Origin: Bacillus sp. SD075
Lineage (GTDB): Bacteria > Bacillota > Bacilli > Bacillales > DSM-1321
Length of the DNA stretch: 38,595 nt
Assembly: GCF_017355165.1 (NCBI RefSeq)
Contig: NZ_JADILK010000041.1
Span: 1-38,595, forward strand
Direction of reading: 5' to 3'
Every line of letters begins with the position of its first letter. Within the stretch, counting starts at the first letter, position 1. Below the pieces are notes generated by a model that was not told where the DNA came from, did not search any database, and saw only the letters and a program-made list of their open reading frames with translations. Shown one piece after another: positions 18,174 to 25,567 of the stretch. A program made the translations under genes and the position numbers.

Positions 18174-19358
18174 ATGAAATTAGCGAACCGCGTTCAGTCA
18201 TTAACGCCATCAACAACATTGGCCATCACGGCAAAAGCAAAGGAACTTAAGGCCCAAGGTTTAGATATAATTGGTTTGGGTGCTGGTGAACCAGACTATA
18301 ATACGCCCAAACATATCATAGATGCAGCACTTCTATCCATGAATGAAGGCCAAACTAAATACACGCCATCCGCTGGTCTGCCGAAGCTAAAAGAAGCTAT
18401 TGCAGCTAAATTGAAGCGTGATCAAGGCCTGGAATACAAAACCTCTGAAATTTTAGTTGGCTCAGGTGCAAAGCACGCGCTATATACATTGTTTCAAGCT
18501 ATCCTGGATGAAGAAGATGAAGTTATTGTTCCGATACCATATTGGGTGAGCTATCCTGAGCAAATCAAGCTTGCTGACGGAAAGCCAGTTTATGTTGTCG
18601 GTACGGAAGAAAATCAATATAAAATCACTAAAGAACAATTAGAACAAGCCATTACCGAAAAAACGAAAGCGGTTATCATCAACTCGCCAAGCAATCCAAC
18701 GGGCATGCTTTATTCCAGGGAAGAATTGGCTGCTATCGGGGAAGTTTGCCTGGCTCATGATATCTTGATCGTTTCCGACGAAATTTACGAAAAATTGGTA
18801 TATGGAAATGCTAAACATACTTCCATTGCAGAGATTTCACCTGAATTGAAAAAGCAAACGATCATCATCAATGGTGTTTCTAAATCGCATTCGATGACTG
18901 GATGGAGAATTGGTTATGCAGTCGGTGAAGAGTCCATTATTAAAGCAATGACGAACCTTGCCAGCCATAGCACATCCAACCCTACCACAACTGCTCAATA
19001 CGGTGCGATTGCCGCTTATGAAGGTACTCAGGAGCCTGTTGAAGAAATGCGTCAGGCATTTGAAGGCCGTCTGAATAAGATATATGATAAGTTGGTTGAA
19101 ATTCCAGGCTTTAGCTGCATTAAACCACAAGGAGCATTTTATTTATTCCCGAACGTTAAACGTGCAGTTGAATTAACAGGGTACAGCAATGTCGAAGATT
19201 TTACGACTGCGTTGCTGGAAGAAGCTCAAGTGGCTGTTATTCCAGGTTCAGGGTTTGGTGCACCTGATAACATCAGACTCTCTTATGCGACTTCACTGGA
19301 ACTGCTGGAAGCAGCCGTTGAAAGAATTCATTCATTCGTTAAATCCAAAATGGCATAA
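18174..19358 (+). CDS. aspB: Aspartate aminotransferase AspB (class I PLP enzyme)
   Basis: Transfers the amino group between aspartate and 2-oxoglutarate. The 394-residue fold type I aminotransferase has the PLP lysine K237 in GVSKSHSMTGWRIGYAVG, the Asn of SPSNPTGMLYSREEL, SDEIYEKLVY, and the C-terminal Arg in IRLSYATS. Length and N-terminus (MKLANRVQSLTPSTTLAI) are typical of Bacillus AspB. Ribosome site GGAGGA lies at about 18157–18162. In B. subtilis the next gene is asnS; here an 11-kb island intervenes. Confidence 0.95.
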   Translation: MKLANRVQSLTPSTTLAITAKAKELKAQGLDIIGLGAGEPDYNTPKHIIDAALLSMNEGQTKYTPSAGLPKLKEAIAAKLKRDQGLEYKTSEILVGSGAKHALYTLFQAILDEEDEVIVPIPYWVSYPEQIKLADGKPVYVVGTEENQYKITKEQLEQAITEKTKAVIINSPSNPTGMLYSREELAAIGEVCLAHDILIVSDEIYEKLVYGNAKHTSIAEISPELKKQTIIINGVSKSHSMTGWRIGYAVGEESIIKAMTNLASHSTSNPTTTAQYGAIAAYEGTQEPVEEMRQAFEGRLNKIYDKLVEIPGFSCIKPQGAFYLFPNVKRAVELTGYSNVEDFTTALLEEAQVAVIPGSGFGAPDNIRLSYATSLELLEAAVERIHSFVKSKMA

Positions 19359-19365
19359 TTTTTTA

Positions 19366-19410
19366 ATAACCTGCAGACTACCTGGCTACATCAGGATCTG
19401 CAGGTTTTTT
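19366..19410 (+). terminator. Terminator after aspB
   Basis: AACCTGCAGA (19368–19377) pairs perfectly with TCTGCAGGTT (19397–19406), with inner CCTG/CAGG, then T6. It marks the left edge of the accessory island. In 19411–19557 I see no gene or RNA. Confidence 0.88.
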
Positions 19411-19557
19411 AGTTGGATTATATTTCGATATGGTATGTTCGGGAAGAAGGCAGGATATGCAGCCTATCTCACTCCAAAGGAAAAGATGCACTACTTGATT
19501 TTTTTGTTACATTCAGACTATTCATAGGAACAGATCATTATATATGGCAAAACAAGC

Positions 19558-19586
19558 TTGTAAAGGAAAAATGAAAATCATATATG
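19558..19586 (+). promoter_or_regulatory. Candidate promoter of gntR–hpaIED
   Basis: TTGTAA (19558–19563), 17 bases, TATATG (19581–19586). The weak -10 lies wholly inside operator copy 1, as expected of a repressed promoter. Confidence 0.4.
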
Positions 19587-19633
19587 ATTTTTAATGAAAA
19601 CTGATTGCAATCATATATGATTTCATATATGAT
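19577..19633. promoter_or_regulatory. GntR operator cluster upstream of gntR (three copies)
   Basis: The perfect palindrome ATCATATATGAT occurs at 19577–19588 and 19610–19621, with a third copy changed at one base (TTCATATATGAT) at 19622–19633, seven bases before the gntR start. The same palindrome recurs at 29121–29144 before the hpaG operon. Likely autorepression by the adjacent FadR-type GntR protein. Confidence 0.75.
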
Positions 19634-19639
19634 GAAAAT

Positions 19640-20317
19640 ATGGAAGATAAAAACAAAAACCCTAGCAAAAAGCAAATAGCTTATGAGCACCTTCGTAAAT
19701 TAATTTTGGATGGAACATATGGCTCTGGACAGCGGATCATTATCGATCAAACGGCAAAAGAACTAAGTTTAAGTCCGATTCCTGTCAGGGAAGCGATCAG
19801 ACAACTGGAATCTGACGGCCTTATTCAATATAAGCCTTATAGTGGAGCAGTGGTTACAAGTATTAATGAAAGCGAATACATTGAGACTCTTTCAGTTTTA
19901 TCTTTGCTTGAAGGATATGCAGCTGCCCTCAGTTCTTTAACGATGAATGATCATGATTTTGAAAATCTAATTAATTTAAACAAAGAAATGGAAAAAGCCC
20001 TTCATAACTTTGAATTAGAGCTGTTTGGTAAGTTAAACGAATGTTTCCATGCAGAAATTTATGAAAAGTGTGGAAATTCCTTTTTAAAGGAAGAAATTAA
20101 ACAAGCGCAACAAAGAATGAATAGAGTCAGAAAGTCGATGTTCACCATGGTACCGCAACGCGCAGCCCAATCGATTCGTGAACATGAAAGCATCATAAAG
20201 CTTTTAAAGGAAAAAGCATCTTTTGAAGAAATTGAATCATTGGTGAGAAAGCATAAACTGAATGCCATCAGCACATTCAAGCAGAGGGCAGAAACTAATC
20301 AAGATCAGGCACTTTGA
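19640..20317 (+). CDS. GntR-family (FadR/FCD) transcriptional regulator of the hpa island
   Basis: A 225-residue regulator. The winged helix is at about 10–72 (AYEHLRKLILDG, then LSPIPVREAIRQLESDGLI, the GntR recognition helix). A C-terminal all-helical FCD ligand domain follows, with probable metal-binding histidines H137, H182 and H205. Its own upstream region carries three copies of ATCATATATGAT, and two more precede the hpaG operon, so it most likely represses both arms until an aromatic intermediate binds. The ligand is not deducible. The ribosome site is weak (GATGAAA), and the last operator overlaps the translation start region. A hairpin separates it from hpaI. Confidence 0.88.
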   Translation: MEDKNKNPSKKQIAYEHLRKLILDGTYGSGQRIIIDQTAKELSLSPIPVREAIRQLESDGLIQYKPYSGAVVTSINESEYIETLSVLSLLEGYAAALSSLTMNDHDFENLINLNKEMEKALHNFELELFGKLNECFHAEIYEKCGNSFLKEEIKQAQQRMNRVRKSMFTMVPQRAAQSIREHESIIKLLKEKASFEEIESLVRKHKLNAISTFKQRAETNQDQAL

Positions 20318-20324
20318 TGACCCA

Positions 20325-20379
20325 GGCTTTGTTTTTTAATAGTCTATCGATTATTCATAAAATCAAAGCCGATTTTTTT
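20325..20379 (+). terminator. Hairpin with T run between gntR and hpaI
   Basis: GGCTTTG (20325–20331) pairs with CAAAGCC (20364–20370), followed by GATTTTTTT. The long 32-base loop suggests a leaky terminator or attenuator, since no separate hpaI promoter is obvious. Confidence 0.5.
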
Positions 20380-20426
20380 GTCTGTATTATTCCGAATATT
20401 CAAATAACGAAAGGGTGGTAGAAATA

Positions 20427-21344
20427 ATGTACGAGGAAATCAAAAGCCGTTTAAGAGGATCCATCGCTCCCGTTATCACTCCGTTTGATGACAAGATGGA
20501 GGTGGATGTAAAGGCAATTGAAAATTTAGTAAACTGGCATATTGAAAGCGGTTCCCACGGGGTCTCTGTATGCGGGACTACCGGCGAACCGAGTTCACTA
20601 ACGATTAAGGAACGGGAATTAGTGATGGAAACGGCAATTAAAGCAGCAAAAGCCCGTGTTCCCGTTGCACCAGGTACTGGATCAGCCAATCAAAAAGAAA
20701 CGTTGCATTTAACAAAAAGGGCACAGGAAATGGGAGCGGATGCTGCATTAGTCATCGTTCCTTATTACAATAAACCGAATCAACAGGCACTTTACAATCA
20801 TTTTAAGACGGTAGCCGATTCAGTTGATATCCCGCTTATCGTTTATAACATTCCTGGAAGAACGGCGACGAATTTAGAAGTGAAGACATTGGCGCGTCTT
20901 TCTGAAGATTGTGAAAATATCATAGGTGTGAAGGAATCAAATAAGGATTTTGAACATGTGAACCGTGTCTTATTGAATTGTGGAAGGGATTTCCTCTTAT
21001 ATTCGGGCATCGAATTATTATGCTATCCAATGTTGGCTATAGGAGGGGCAGGACATATAAGTGCTACAGCTAACATCACTCCTAAAGAAGTGGCGGAAAT
21101 TTATAACCATTGGGTGGAGGGTGATGTGGAAAAGGCACTTGACCTCCATTACAAATTAATGCCATTGAATGATGTTTTGTTTAAAGAAACCAATCCAGGA
21201 CCATTAAAAGCTGCGATGGGAATGATGGGGAAAATCAATCCTGCATTAAGGCCGCCTATGGGGCCACCTTCGGAACCATTGGAAAAAGAACTGCGTGAAA
21301 CTCTTCAATCATACGGGTTGATTGATCCAATAATCCAGTCATAA
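20427..21344 (+). CDS. hpaI: DapA-family aldolase, probable 2,4-dihydroxyhept-2-ene-1,7-dioate aldolase (HpaI type)
   Basis: A 305-residue Schiff-base TIM-barrel lyase of the DapA/NanA family. CGTTGEPSSLT is the pyruvate-carboxylate loop, PYYNKP (YY at 113–114) holds the catalytic Tyr, and K169 in IGVKESN is the imine lysine. It resembles DHDPS, but its place beside hpaE and hpaD points to the DapA-like subfamily annotated as HpaI in hydroxyphenylacetate clusters (TIGR02313, as I recall), which cleaves the seven-carbon acid to pyruvate and succinate semialdehyde. A true lysine-pathway DapA is less likely here. Start ATG 20427 has AAGGGTGG eight bases upstream; the GTG at 20415 lies inside that site. 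Confidence 0.75.
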   Translation: MYEEIKSRLRGSIAPVITPFDDKMEVDVKAIENLVNWHIESGSHGVSVCGTTGEPSSLTIKERELVMETAIKAAKARVPVAPGTGSANQKETLHLTKRAQEMGADAALVIVPYYNKPNQQALYNHFKTVADSVDIPLIVYNIPGRTATNLEVKTLARLSEDCENIIGVKESNKDFEHVNRVLLNCGRDFLLYSGIELLCYPMLAIGGAGHISATANITPKEVAEIYNHWVEGDVEKALDLHYKLMPLNDVLFKETNPGPLKAAMGMMGKINPALRPPMGPPSEPLEKELRETLQSYGLIDPIIQS

Positions 21345-21354
21345 TTGCTAGATT

Positions 21355-21395
21355 GGGAAGATTGCACAAATCCTAACGATTATCGTCATCTTCCC
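21355..21395 (+). repeat. Inverted repeat between hpaI and hpaE
   Basis: GGGAAGAT (21355–21362) and ATCTTCCC (21388–21395) form an 8-bp stem with an inner ACGA/TCGT hairpin. There is no T run directly after it. Possibly an mRNA-stability element. Confidence 0.35.
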
Positions 21396-21422
21396 GAATT
21401 AATTTTTAAAGGAGAATGTATC

Positions 21423-22937
21423 ATGCAAACTTTTCCCGTGCAAGATGTCAAGCATTACATCAATGGTCAATTTGTTGATGGTACCTCAGGAAAAACATTT
21501 GAAAATCTAAGCCCTTTTAATAATCAAGCAATCAATAAGGTGGCAGAAGGGTTTAAAGAGGATATTGATCAAGCGGTAGCTGCCGCAAGAGCTGCATTCG
21601 ATAACGGTCCATGGAGAACGATGAAAGTGGAAGAAAGATTGAAGTATATTAATAGGATTGCTGATTTAATTGAAGAGAATGCAGAAGAAATTTCCTTTTT
21701 GGAATCCATTGATACAGGGTTGCCGATTAGCCAGACAAAAAAACAGGCGGCAAGGGGAGCGGAGAATTTCCGTTTTTATTCTGAAATGGTGAAAAGCAGG
21801 CTAATAGGAGAGTCTTATCAAGTGGATGACACTTTCATCAATTATACGATTCATAAACCGATAGGAGTGGCAGGATTAATCACTCCCTGGAATGCGCCCT
21901 TCATGCTAGAAACCTGGAAGATCGCCCCGGCCCTGGCTACAGGTAATACATGTGTACTTAAACCGGCGGAATGGTCGCCATTGACAGCCAATAAATTGGC
22001 AGAAATCGTTAATCAAGCTGGTCTGCCAAAAGGCGTATTCAATATCGTTCACGGTTTTGGGGAGACAGCAGGGGCGTCCTTGGTTGCCCATACTGAAGTC
22101 CAATTGATATCCTTTACCGGAGAAACGACGACTGGCGCTGAAATCATAAAAAATGGTGCGGATACAATGAAACGTTTTTCCATGGAACTTGGAGGCAAAT
22201 CACCCGCGGTCATTTTTGAAGATGCCGATCTGGAAAAGGCCCTGGATTCAGTGGTATGGGGAATCTATTCATTCAATGGGGAGCGCTGCACAGCCAATTC
22301 CAGATTATTTGTCCATGAATCAATAATAGACCAGTTCGTTGCAGAATTGAAGGATCGTGTTCATAATATCAAAATTGGAAACCCAATGGATCCAGAAACG
22401 GAAATCGGACCGCTGATCCATCGTAACCATTTTAATAATGTTTCACGTTATCTGGATATAGCAAAAGATGAAGGGGCGGAAATAGTAAGCGGTACCATAC
22501 CGAGTGCGTTCAAGGAAGGGAATTATATTGCCCCGACGCTCCTCTTGAACTGTACAAATGATATGACGGTAGCACAGGAAGAGATTTTTGGACCAGTCAT
22601 GGCAGTCATTCCTTTCAATACTGAAGAGGAAGTGCTGAGAATGGCTAATGATGTAAAATACGGGCTAGCTGCTTATGTATGGACCAATGATATGAAACGT
22701 GGACATAGGTTTGCTCAAGCTGTTGATAGTGGTATGGTCTGGGTGAATTCCCAAAATGTTAGGGATTTGCGGATACCATTTGGAGGATCGAAATATAGTG
22801 GGGTAGGACGTGAAGGTGGCCATTATAGCTTTGAATTCTATACGGAAACACAAGTTATCCACGTAGCAATTGGAGATCATCACATCCCGAAATTTGGAAA
22901 CGCGAAACGAAATGCCGTTTCTTCTGCTGAAAAATAA
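21423..22937 (+). CDS. hpaE: 5-Carboxymethyl-2-hydroxymuconate semialdehyde dehydrogenase HpaE
   Basis: NAD-dependent aldehyde dehydrogenase that oxidises the ring-cleavage product (CHMS) of HpaD. The 504-residue protein has GLITPWNAPFML, the NAD-binding GETTTGAEI segment, general base E255 in MELGGKSP and nucleophile C289 in FNGERCTANS. The N-terminus (VKHYINGQFVDGTSGKTFENLSPFN) and length match HpaE rather than generic ALDHs, and hpaD follows. The frame is open from 21345, but the ATG at 21423 with AAAGGAGAA at 21408–21416 is the start. Succinate-semialdehyde or betaine-aldehyde activity cannot be excluded from motifs alone; context decides. Confidence 0.88.
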   Translation: MQTFPVQDVKHYINGQFVDGTSGKTFENLSPFNNQAINKVAEGFKEDIDQAVAAARAAFDNGPWRTMKVEERLKYINRIADLIEENAEEISFLESIDTGLPISQTKKQAARGAENFRFYSEMVKSRLIGESYQVDDTFINYTIHKPIGVAGLITPWNAPFMLETWKIAPALATGNTCVLKPAEWSPLTANKLAEIVNQAGLPKGVFNIVHGFGETAGASLVAHTEVQLISFTGETTTGAEIIKNGADTMKRFSMELGGKSPAVIFEDADLEKALDSVVWGIYSFNGERCTANSRLFVHESIIDQFVAELKDRVHNIKIGNPMDPETEIGPLIHRNHFNNVSRYLDIAKDEGAEIVSGTIPSAFKEGNYIAPTLLLNCTNDMTVAQEEIFGPVMAVIPFNTEEEVLRMANDVKYGLAAYVWTNDMKRGHRFAQAVDSGMVWVNSQNVRDLRIPFGGSKYSGVGREGGHYSFEFYTETQVIHVAIGDHHIPKFGNAKRNAVSSAEK

Positions 22938-22968
22938 TTCGGGTTTCAATAAAGAAGGGGAGACTACT

Positions 22969-23952
22969 ATGAATTTTTCTATTATCCGTGTTGCGAGAAC
23001 GATACTTAATGTAACAGATTTAGATAAATCAAGAGCCTTTTATGTGGATGCTTTAGGTTTTATTGAAACGGAAAGAACAAATGATCATATATATTTACGT
23101 GGTTTAGAGGAAGCACATCATCACTCGCTTATCTTGCAAAAGACAGAAAAGCCAAGCGTTGAAGCAATAGGATACAAGGTCGGAAAAGAGGAAGACCTTG
23201 AAGAATTGGAATCTTTCTTCCTGTCAAAGGGAATGAAAATGAAGTGGATGCAGGATGGAACACAGCATGCCCTAGGCAAGTCGCTACGAGTTCAGGATAT
23301 ATCAGGATTGCCAGTGGAATTTTTCAGCAAAATGGATAAAGCCGAGAGATTGCTGCAACGATTCGATATGCATAGGGGTTCAAGGGTCCAAAGGATCGAT
23401 CATGTGAATTGCAGTGTAACAAATGTGCAAAAAGCTTATGATTTTTATGTGAAAGAATTAGGTTTTGCCTGCTCGGAAGATACAGTGGATGAGTCGGGCC
23501 AATTATGGGCAACGTGGCTACATAGAAAGCAAACGGTCCATGACCAAGCATTCATGAACGGAATCGGTCCAAGACTTCATCATGTAGGCTTCTTTCTGCC
23601 TGACCCGCTTGCAATTATCCATGCCTGTGATGTACTGGCATCACTTGGATATGCACAGTCCATCGAACGCGGACCAGGTAGGCATGGCCTATCCAATGCA
23701 TTCTTCCTATATTTAAGAGACCCGGACGGTCACCGGATCGAATTGTACAATGGGGATTACTTAACATCTGACCCGGATACCGAACCGATTCATTGGGATT
23801 TAAATGATCCAAGGCGTCAGACGTTCTGGGGAGCCAAAGCTCCGGATTCATGGTTCGATGAGGCTTCTGCCGTTCTTGATATAATATCAGGTGAAGAAGT
23901 TCCTCTTGAAGAACCGATTCTGGCAAAAAGCAAGCCTGAATTCATCATCTGA
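22969..23952 (+). CDS. hpaD: 3,4-Dihydroxyphenylacetate 2,3-dioxygenase HpaD (extradiol, VOC type)
   Basis: Ring-cleaving extradiol dioxygenase of the vicinal-oxygen-chelate type, like Brevibacterium HPCD (Fe) and Arthrobacter MndD (Mn). Two betaalphabeta modules: an N-terminal one from RTILNVTDLDKSRAFYVDALGF and a catalytic one from about residue 142. Metal ligands H145 (RIDHVNCSV), H205 (RLHHVGF) and E258 (HRIELYNGDY) have spacings close to HPCD H155/H214/E267. Iron or manganese cannot be told from the sequence. Length 327 is somewhat shorter than HPCD at the C-terminus. Start at 22969 is supported by GAAGGGGAG; the longer frame runs back into hpaE. It is last intact gene of the plus-strand set. 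Confidence 0.9.
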   Translation: MNFSIIRVARTILNVTDLDKSRAFYVDALGFIETERTNDHIYLRGLEEAHHHSLILQKTEKPSVEAIGYKVGKEEDLEELESFFLSKGMKMKWMQDGTQHALGKSLRVQDISGLPVEFFSKMDKAERLLQRFDMHRGSRVQRIDHVNCSVTNVQKAYDFYVKELGFACSEDTVDESGQLWATWLHRKQTVHDQAFMNGIGPRLHHVGFFLPDPLAIIHACDVLASLGYAQSIERGPGRHGLSNAFFLYLRDPDGHRIELYNGDYLTSDPDTEPIHWDLNDPRRQTFWGAKAPDSWFDEASAVLDIISGEEVPLEEPILAKSKPEFII

Positions 23953-24038
23953 AAAGAAGCGGGATAGATAGGAAATGCTCATGAGGGGATTCCCTATCAA
24001 TCAATGGACAAATCCATTCATGAGAGTGGGCACTTACG

Positions 24039-24355
24039 ATCTATTGGAAAAAATTCAATAAAACCGGAGCGATAGGCGGTATGATGACTGGTCTTTTTGG
24101 TAACTTTTGCTCGTGGCACTAAGTCCAAATGTCTGGAACCCGGTCCCCGGAGCCACCATTATGACCGGTGGCCCGATTTTTCCTTTGAATTATCCAGGAA
24201 TCGTTTCCATTCCGCTTGGGTTCCTTGCATGCTATTTAGGTGCCCTGTTCGGTAACCGCTGGACAGGTTTGAAAACGGTTACGAAAGATAATTATAATGA
24301 AATCCTCGTAAAGTCCAATACCGGTCATGATGTTAAGGGTGTTTTACGACATTGA
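24039..24355 (+). pseudogene. Sodium:solute symporter (SSS) remnant, C-terminal fragment with frameshift
   Basis: Two pieces of one SSS-type (ActP/PutP-like) transporter in different frames. 24039–24106 reads IYWKKFNKTGAIGGMM then TGLFGNF; after a one-base loss near 24104–24107 the frame resumes as LLVALSPNVWNPVPGA and ends in a hydrophobic segment (GIVSIPLGFLACYLGALFG) and a charged tail. That pattern is the C-terminal end of cation:acetate-type symporters. The roughly 400 N-terminal residues are missing. By position it was probably the aromatic-acid uptake gene of the cluster. 23953–24038 shows no gene. Confidence 0.75.
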
Positions 24356-24414
24356 ATGATGTAAAAGCTTGCCAGTAAATAATGCGCAGGTCATCGGGAC
24401 CTAATAATTGATCG

Positions 24415-24448
24415 AAAAGCAGCCATCTACTGATAGGTTGCTTTTTTT
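24415..24448. terminator. Terminator between the symporter remnant and lysR
   Basis: AAAAGCAGCC (24415–24424) pairs with GGTTGCTTTT (24436–24445, one G-U), followed by T. The A/T-rich arms could serve both convergent units. Confidence 0.75.
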
Positions 24449-24532
24449 GCTTTTCATTGAATATAGAATTGAAAAGCAACACCAGAGATTTTTAGAAGAG
24501 GTCCAACTGAAGATTCAAGGATAACTGGCCAT

Positions 24533-25402
24533 TCATTCAGAAAATGTTTCCAGAAATTTGATGGCACCTTTGGAAAGATAGCGTTCTTCGAGCCATATAA
24601 GGGCGGCTTCCGATTGTACTTCACAATTCAACAGTTCGACTATTTTTATACCTTGGGTTGAAAATGATTTGGATGTGGTACATGGCATGATGGTAGCGCC
24701 TATTCCTTCCTTCACCAAAGATAATATCATTGCAGCATCAGGACATTCACATACAATCATAGGTTCAAATCCATGTCTGAAGCATTCATCCACTATAAGT
24801 TCATATGTGCCTTGACCGCTTACCCTATGCAGCAATAGGAGGGGAAATTCTTTAATTTGTTTAAATTCGATGGAGTCTGGGATATCCCAATCATTAGGCG
24901 TGACAAGCACAAAATCTTCAGGAGGAAGGTTGACCGATGAGAATTGCTTACCGTTGATTGGAAGCCTTACAATGGCCAACTCGATTTCCCTGTTTATTAA
25001 ACCTTCCGTCAAACGGTACGTATCACCTTCCATTAACTTGAAGCGTATGTCAGGGAACTTTGCTCTAAAGGCTCTCATCCTTTGCGGAATGTAAGAAAAG
25101 CAAGTTTTTACTGACCCAATGGAAAGAGTGCCTTTTATCCCTTTACTGACTTCTTTCACTTCCAGAAGCATTTCTTCAAACTGATTCAATAGGGCTTCAG
25201 CTTTTTTATATAGGACCTTGCCAGTTTCAGTGAGTTCAAGTCTCTTTCCATTGCGATCGAAAAGTTTTTCACCGATTTCCATTTCCATCAATTTAAGTTG
25301 CTGGCTAAGAGGAGGTTGAGCCATGTGTAATTTTTTTGCAGCTTTGGTTACTTGTTCTTCCTGAACAATTGTCACAAAATATTTTAACTGCCGGATGTCC
25401 AT
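24533..25402 (-). CDS. LysR-family transcriptional regulator divergent from hpaB
   Basis: A 289-residue LysR regulator with the N-terminal HTH (MDIRQLKYFVTIVQEEQVTK, then AAKKLHMAQPPLSQQLKLME, residues 1–42) and the periplasmic-binding-like effector domain (TLSIGSVKTC… and ELAIVRLP). The ATG at 25402 is chosen: GAGGTG lies six bases upstream, while the codon at 25420 has no ribosome site. It is transcribed divergently from hpaB across a 165-base AT-rich gap, the classic arrangement for a LysR activator and its target, so hpaB is the likely target. The effector is probably an aromatic acid, which is inference. Confidence 0.9.
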   Translation of the reverse strand: MDIRQLKYFVTIVQEEQVTKAAKKLHMAQPPLSQQLKLMEMEIGEKLFDRNGKRLELTETGKVLYKKAEALLNQFEEMLLEVKEVSKGIKGTLSIGSVKTCFSYIPQRMRAFRAKFPDIRFKLMEGDTYRLTEGLINREIELAIVRLPINGKQFSSVNLPPEDFVLVTPNDWDIPDSIEFKQIKEFPLLLLHRVSGQGTYELIVDECFRHGFEPMIVCECPDAAMILSLVKEGIGATIMPCTTSKSFSTQGIKIVELLNCEVQSEAALIWLEERYLSKGAIKFLETFSE

Positions 25403-25418
25403 TTTATACACCTCATAC

Positions 25419-25483
25419 ATATGATTTACATATATATATTGAATTTTTTAAGTATTTTATATATATCATATCACATGGTATAT
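25419..25483. promoter_or_regulatory. lysR–hpaB divergent control region
   Basis: It has TTGAAT (25439–25444), 17 bases, TATATC (25462–25467) as a weak candidate hpaB promoter. The repeats ATATGAT (25419–25425) and ATCATAT (25465–25471) are half-site-like relatives of the GntR operator. A 16-base imperfect dyad lies at 25468–25483 (12 of 16 symmetric), a possible LysR site. Confidence 0.4.
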
Positions 25484-25523
25484 TTTGTTATAGTAATTAA
25501 TTTAATATTTGGAATTTATATGA

Positions 25524-25537
25524 TTGTAAGCGCTTCA
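25524..25537 (+). promoter_or_regulatory. cre-like site (CcpA) upstream of hpaB
   Basis: TTGTAAGCGCTTCA is close to the catabolite-responsive element (core TGNAANCGNT). It sits between the candidate promoter and the hpaB start, a position where CcpA blocks transcription. Confidence 0.5.
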
Positions 25538-25567
25538 CTTATATTGAAACCAAAGGGGGATGCAAGC

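Noticed and set aside
19189..19527. Open frame overlapping the end of aspB and its terminator
   Set aside because: Out of frame with aspB, runs through a strong terminator hairpin, and has no recognisable sequence.
20427..21344. Lysine-pathway DapA
   Set aside because: Family fold agrees, but the gene lies in an aromatic degradation cluster next to hpaE/hpaD and far from the dapB operon; an HpaI-type role fits better, though not proven.
25421..25567. In-frame hydrophobic N-terminal extension of hpaB that would look like a membrane anchor
   Set aside because: It lies in AT-rich control DNA containing the candidate promoter and cre-like site; the ATG at 25568 has an excellent ribosome site and gives the normal family length.
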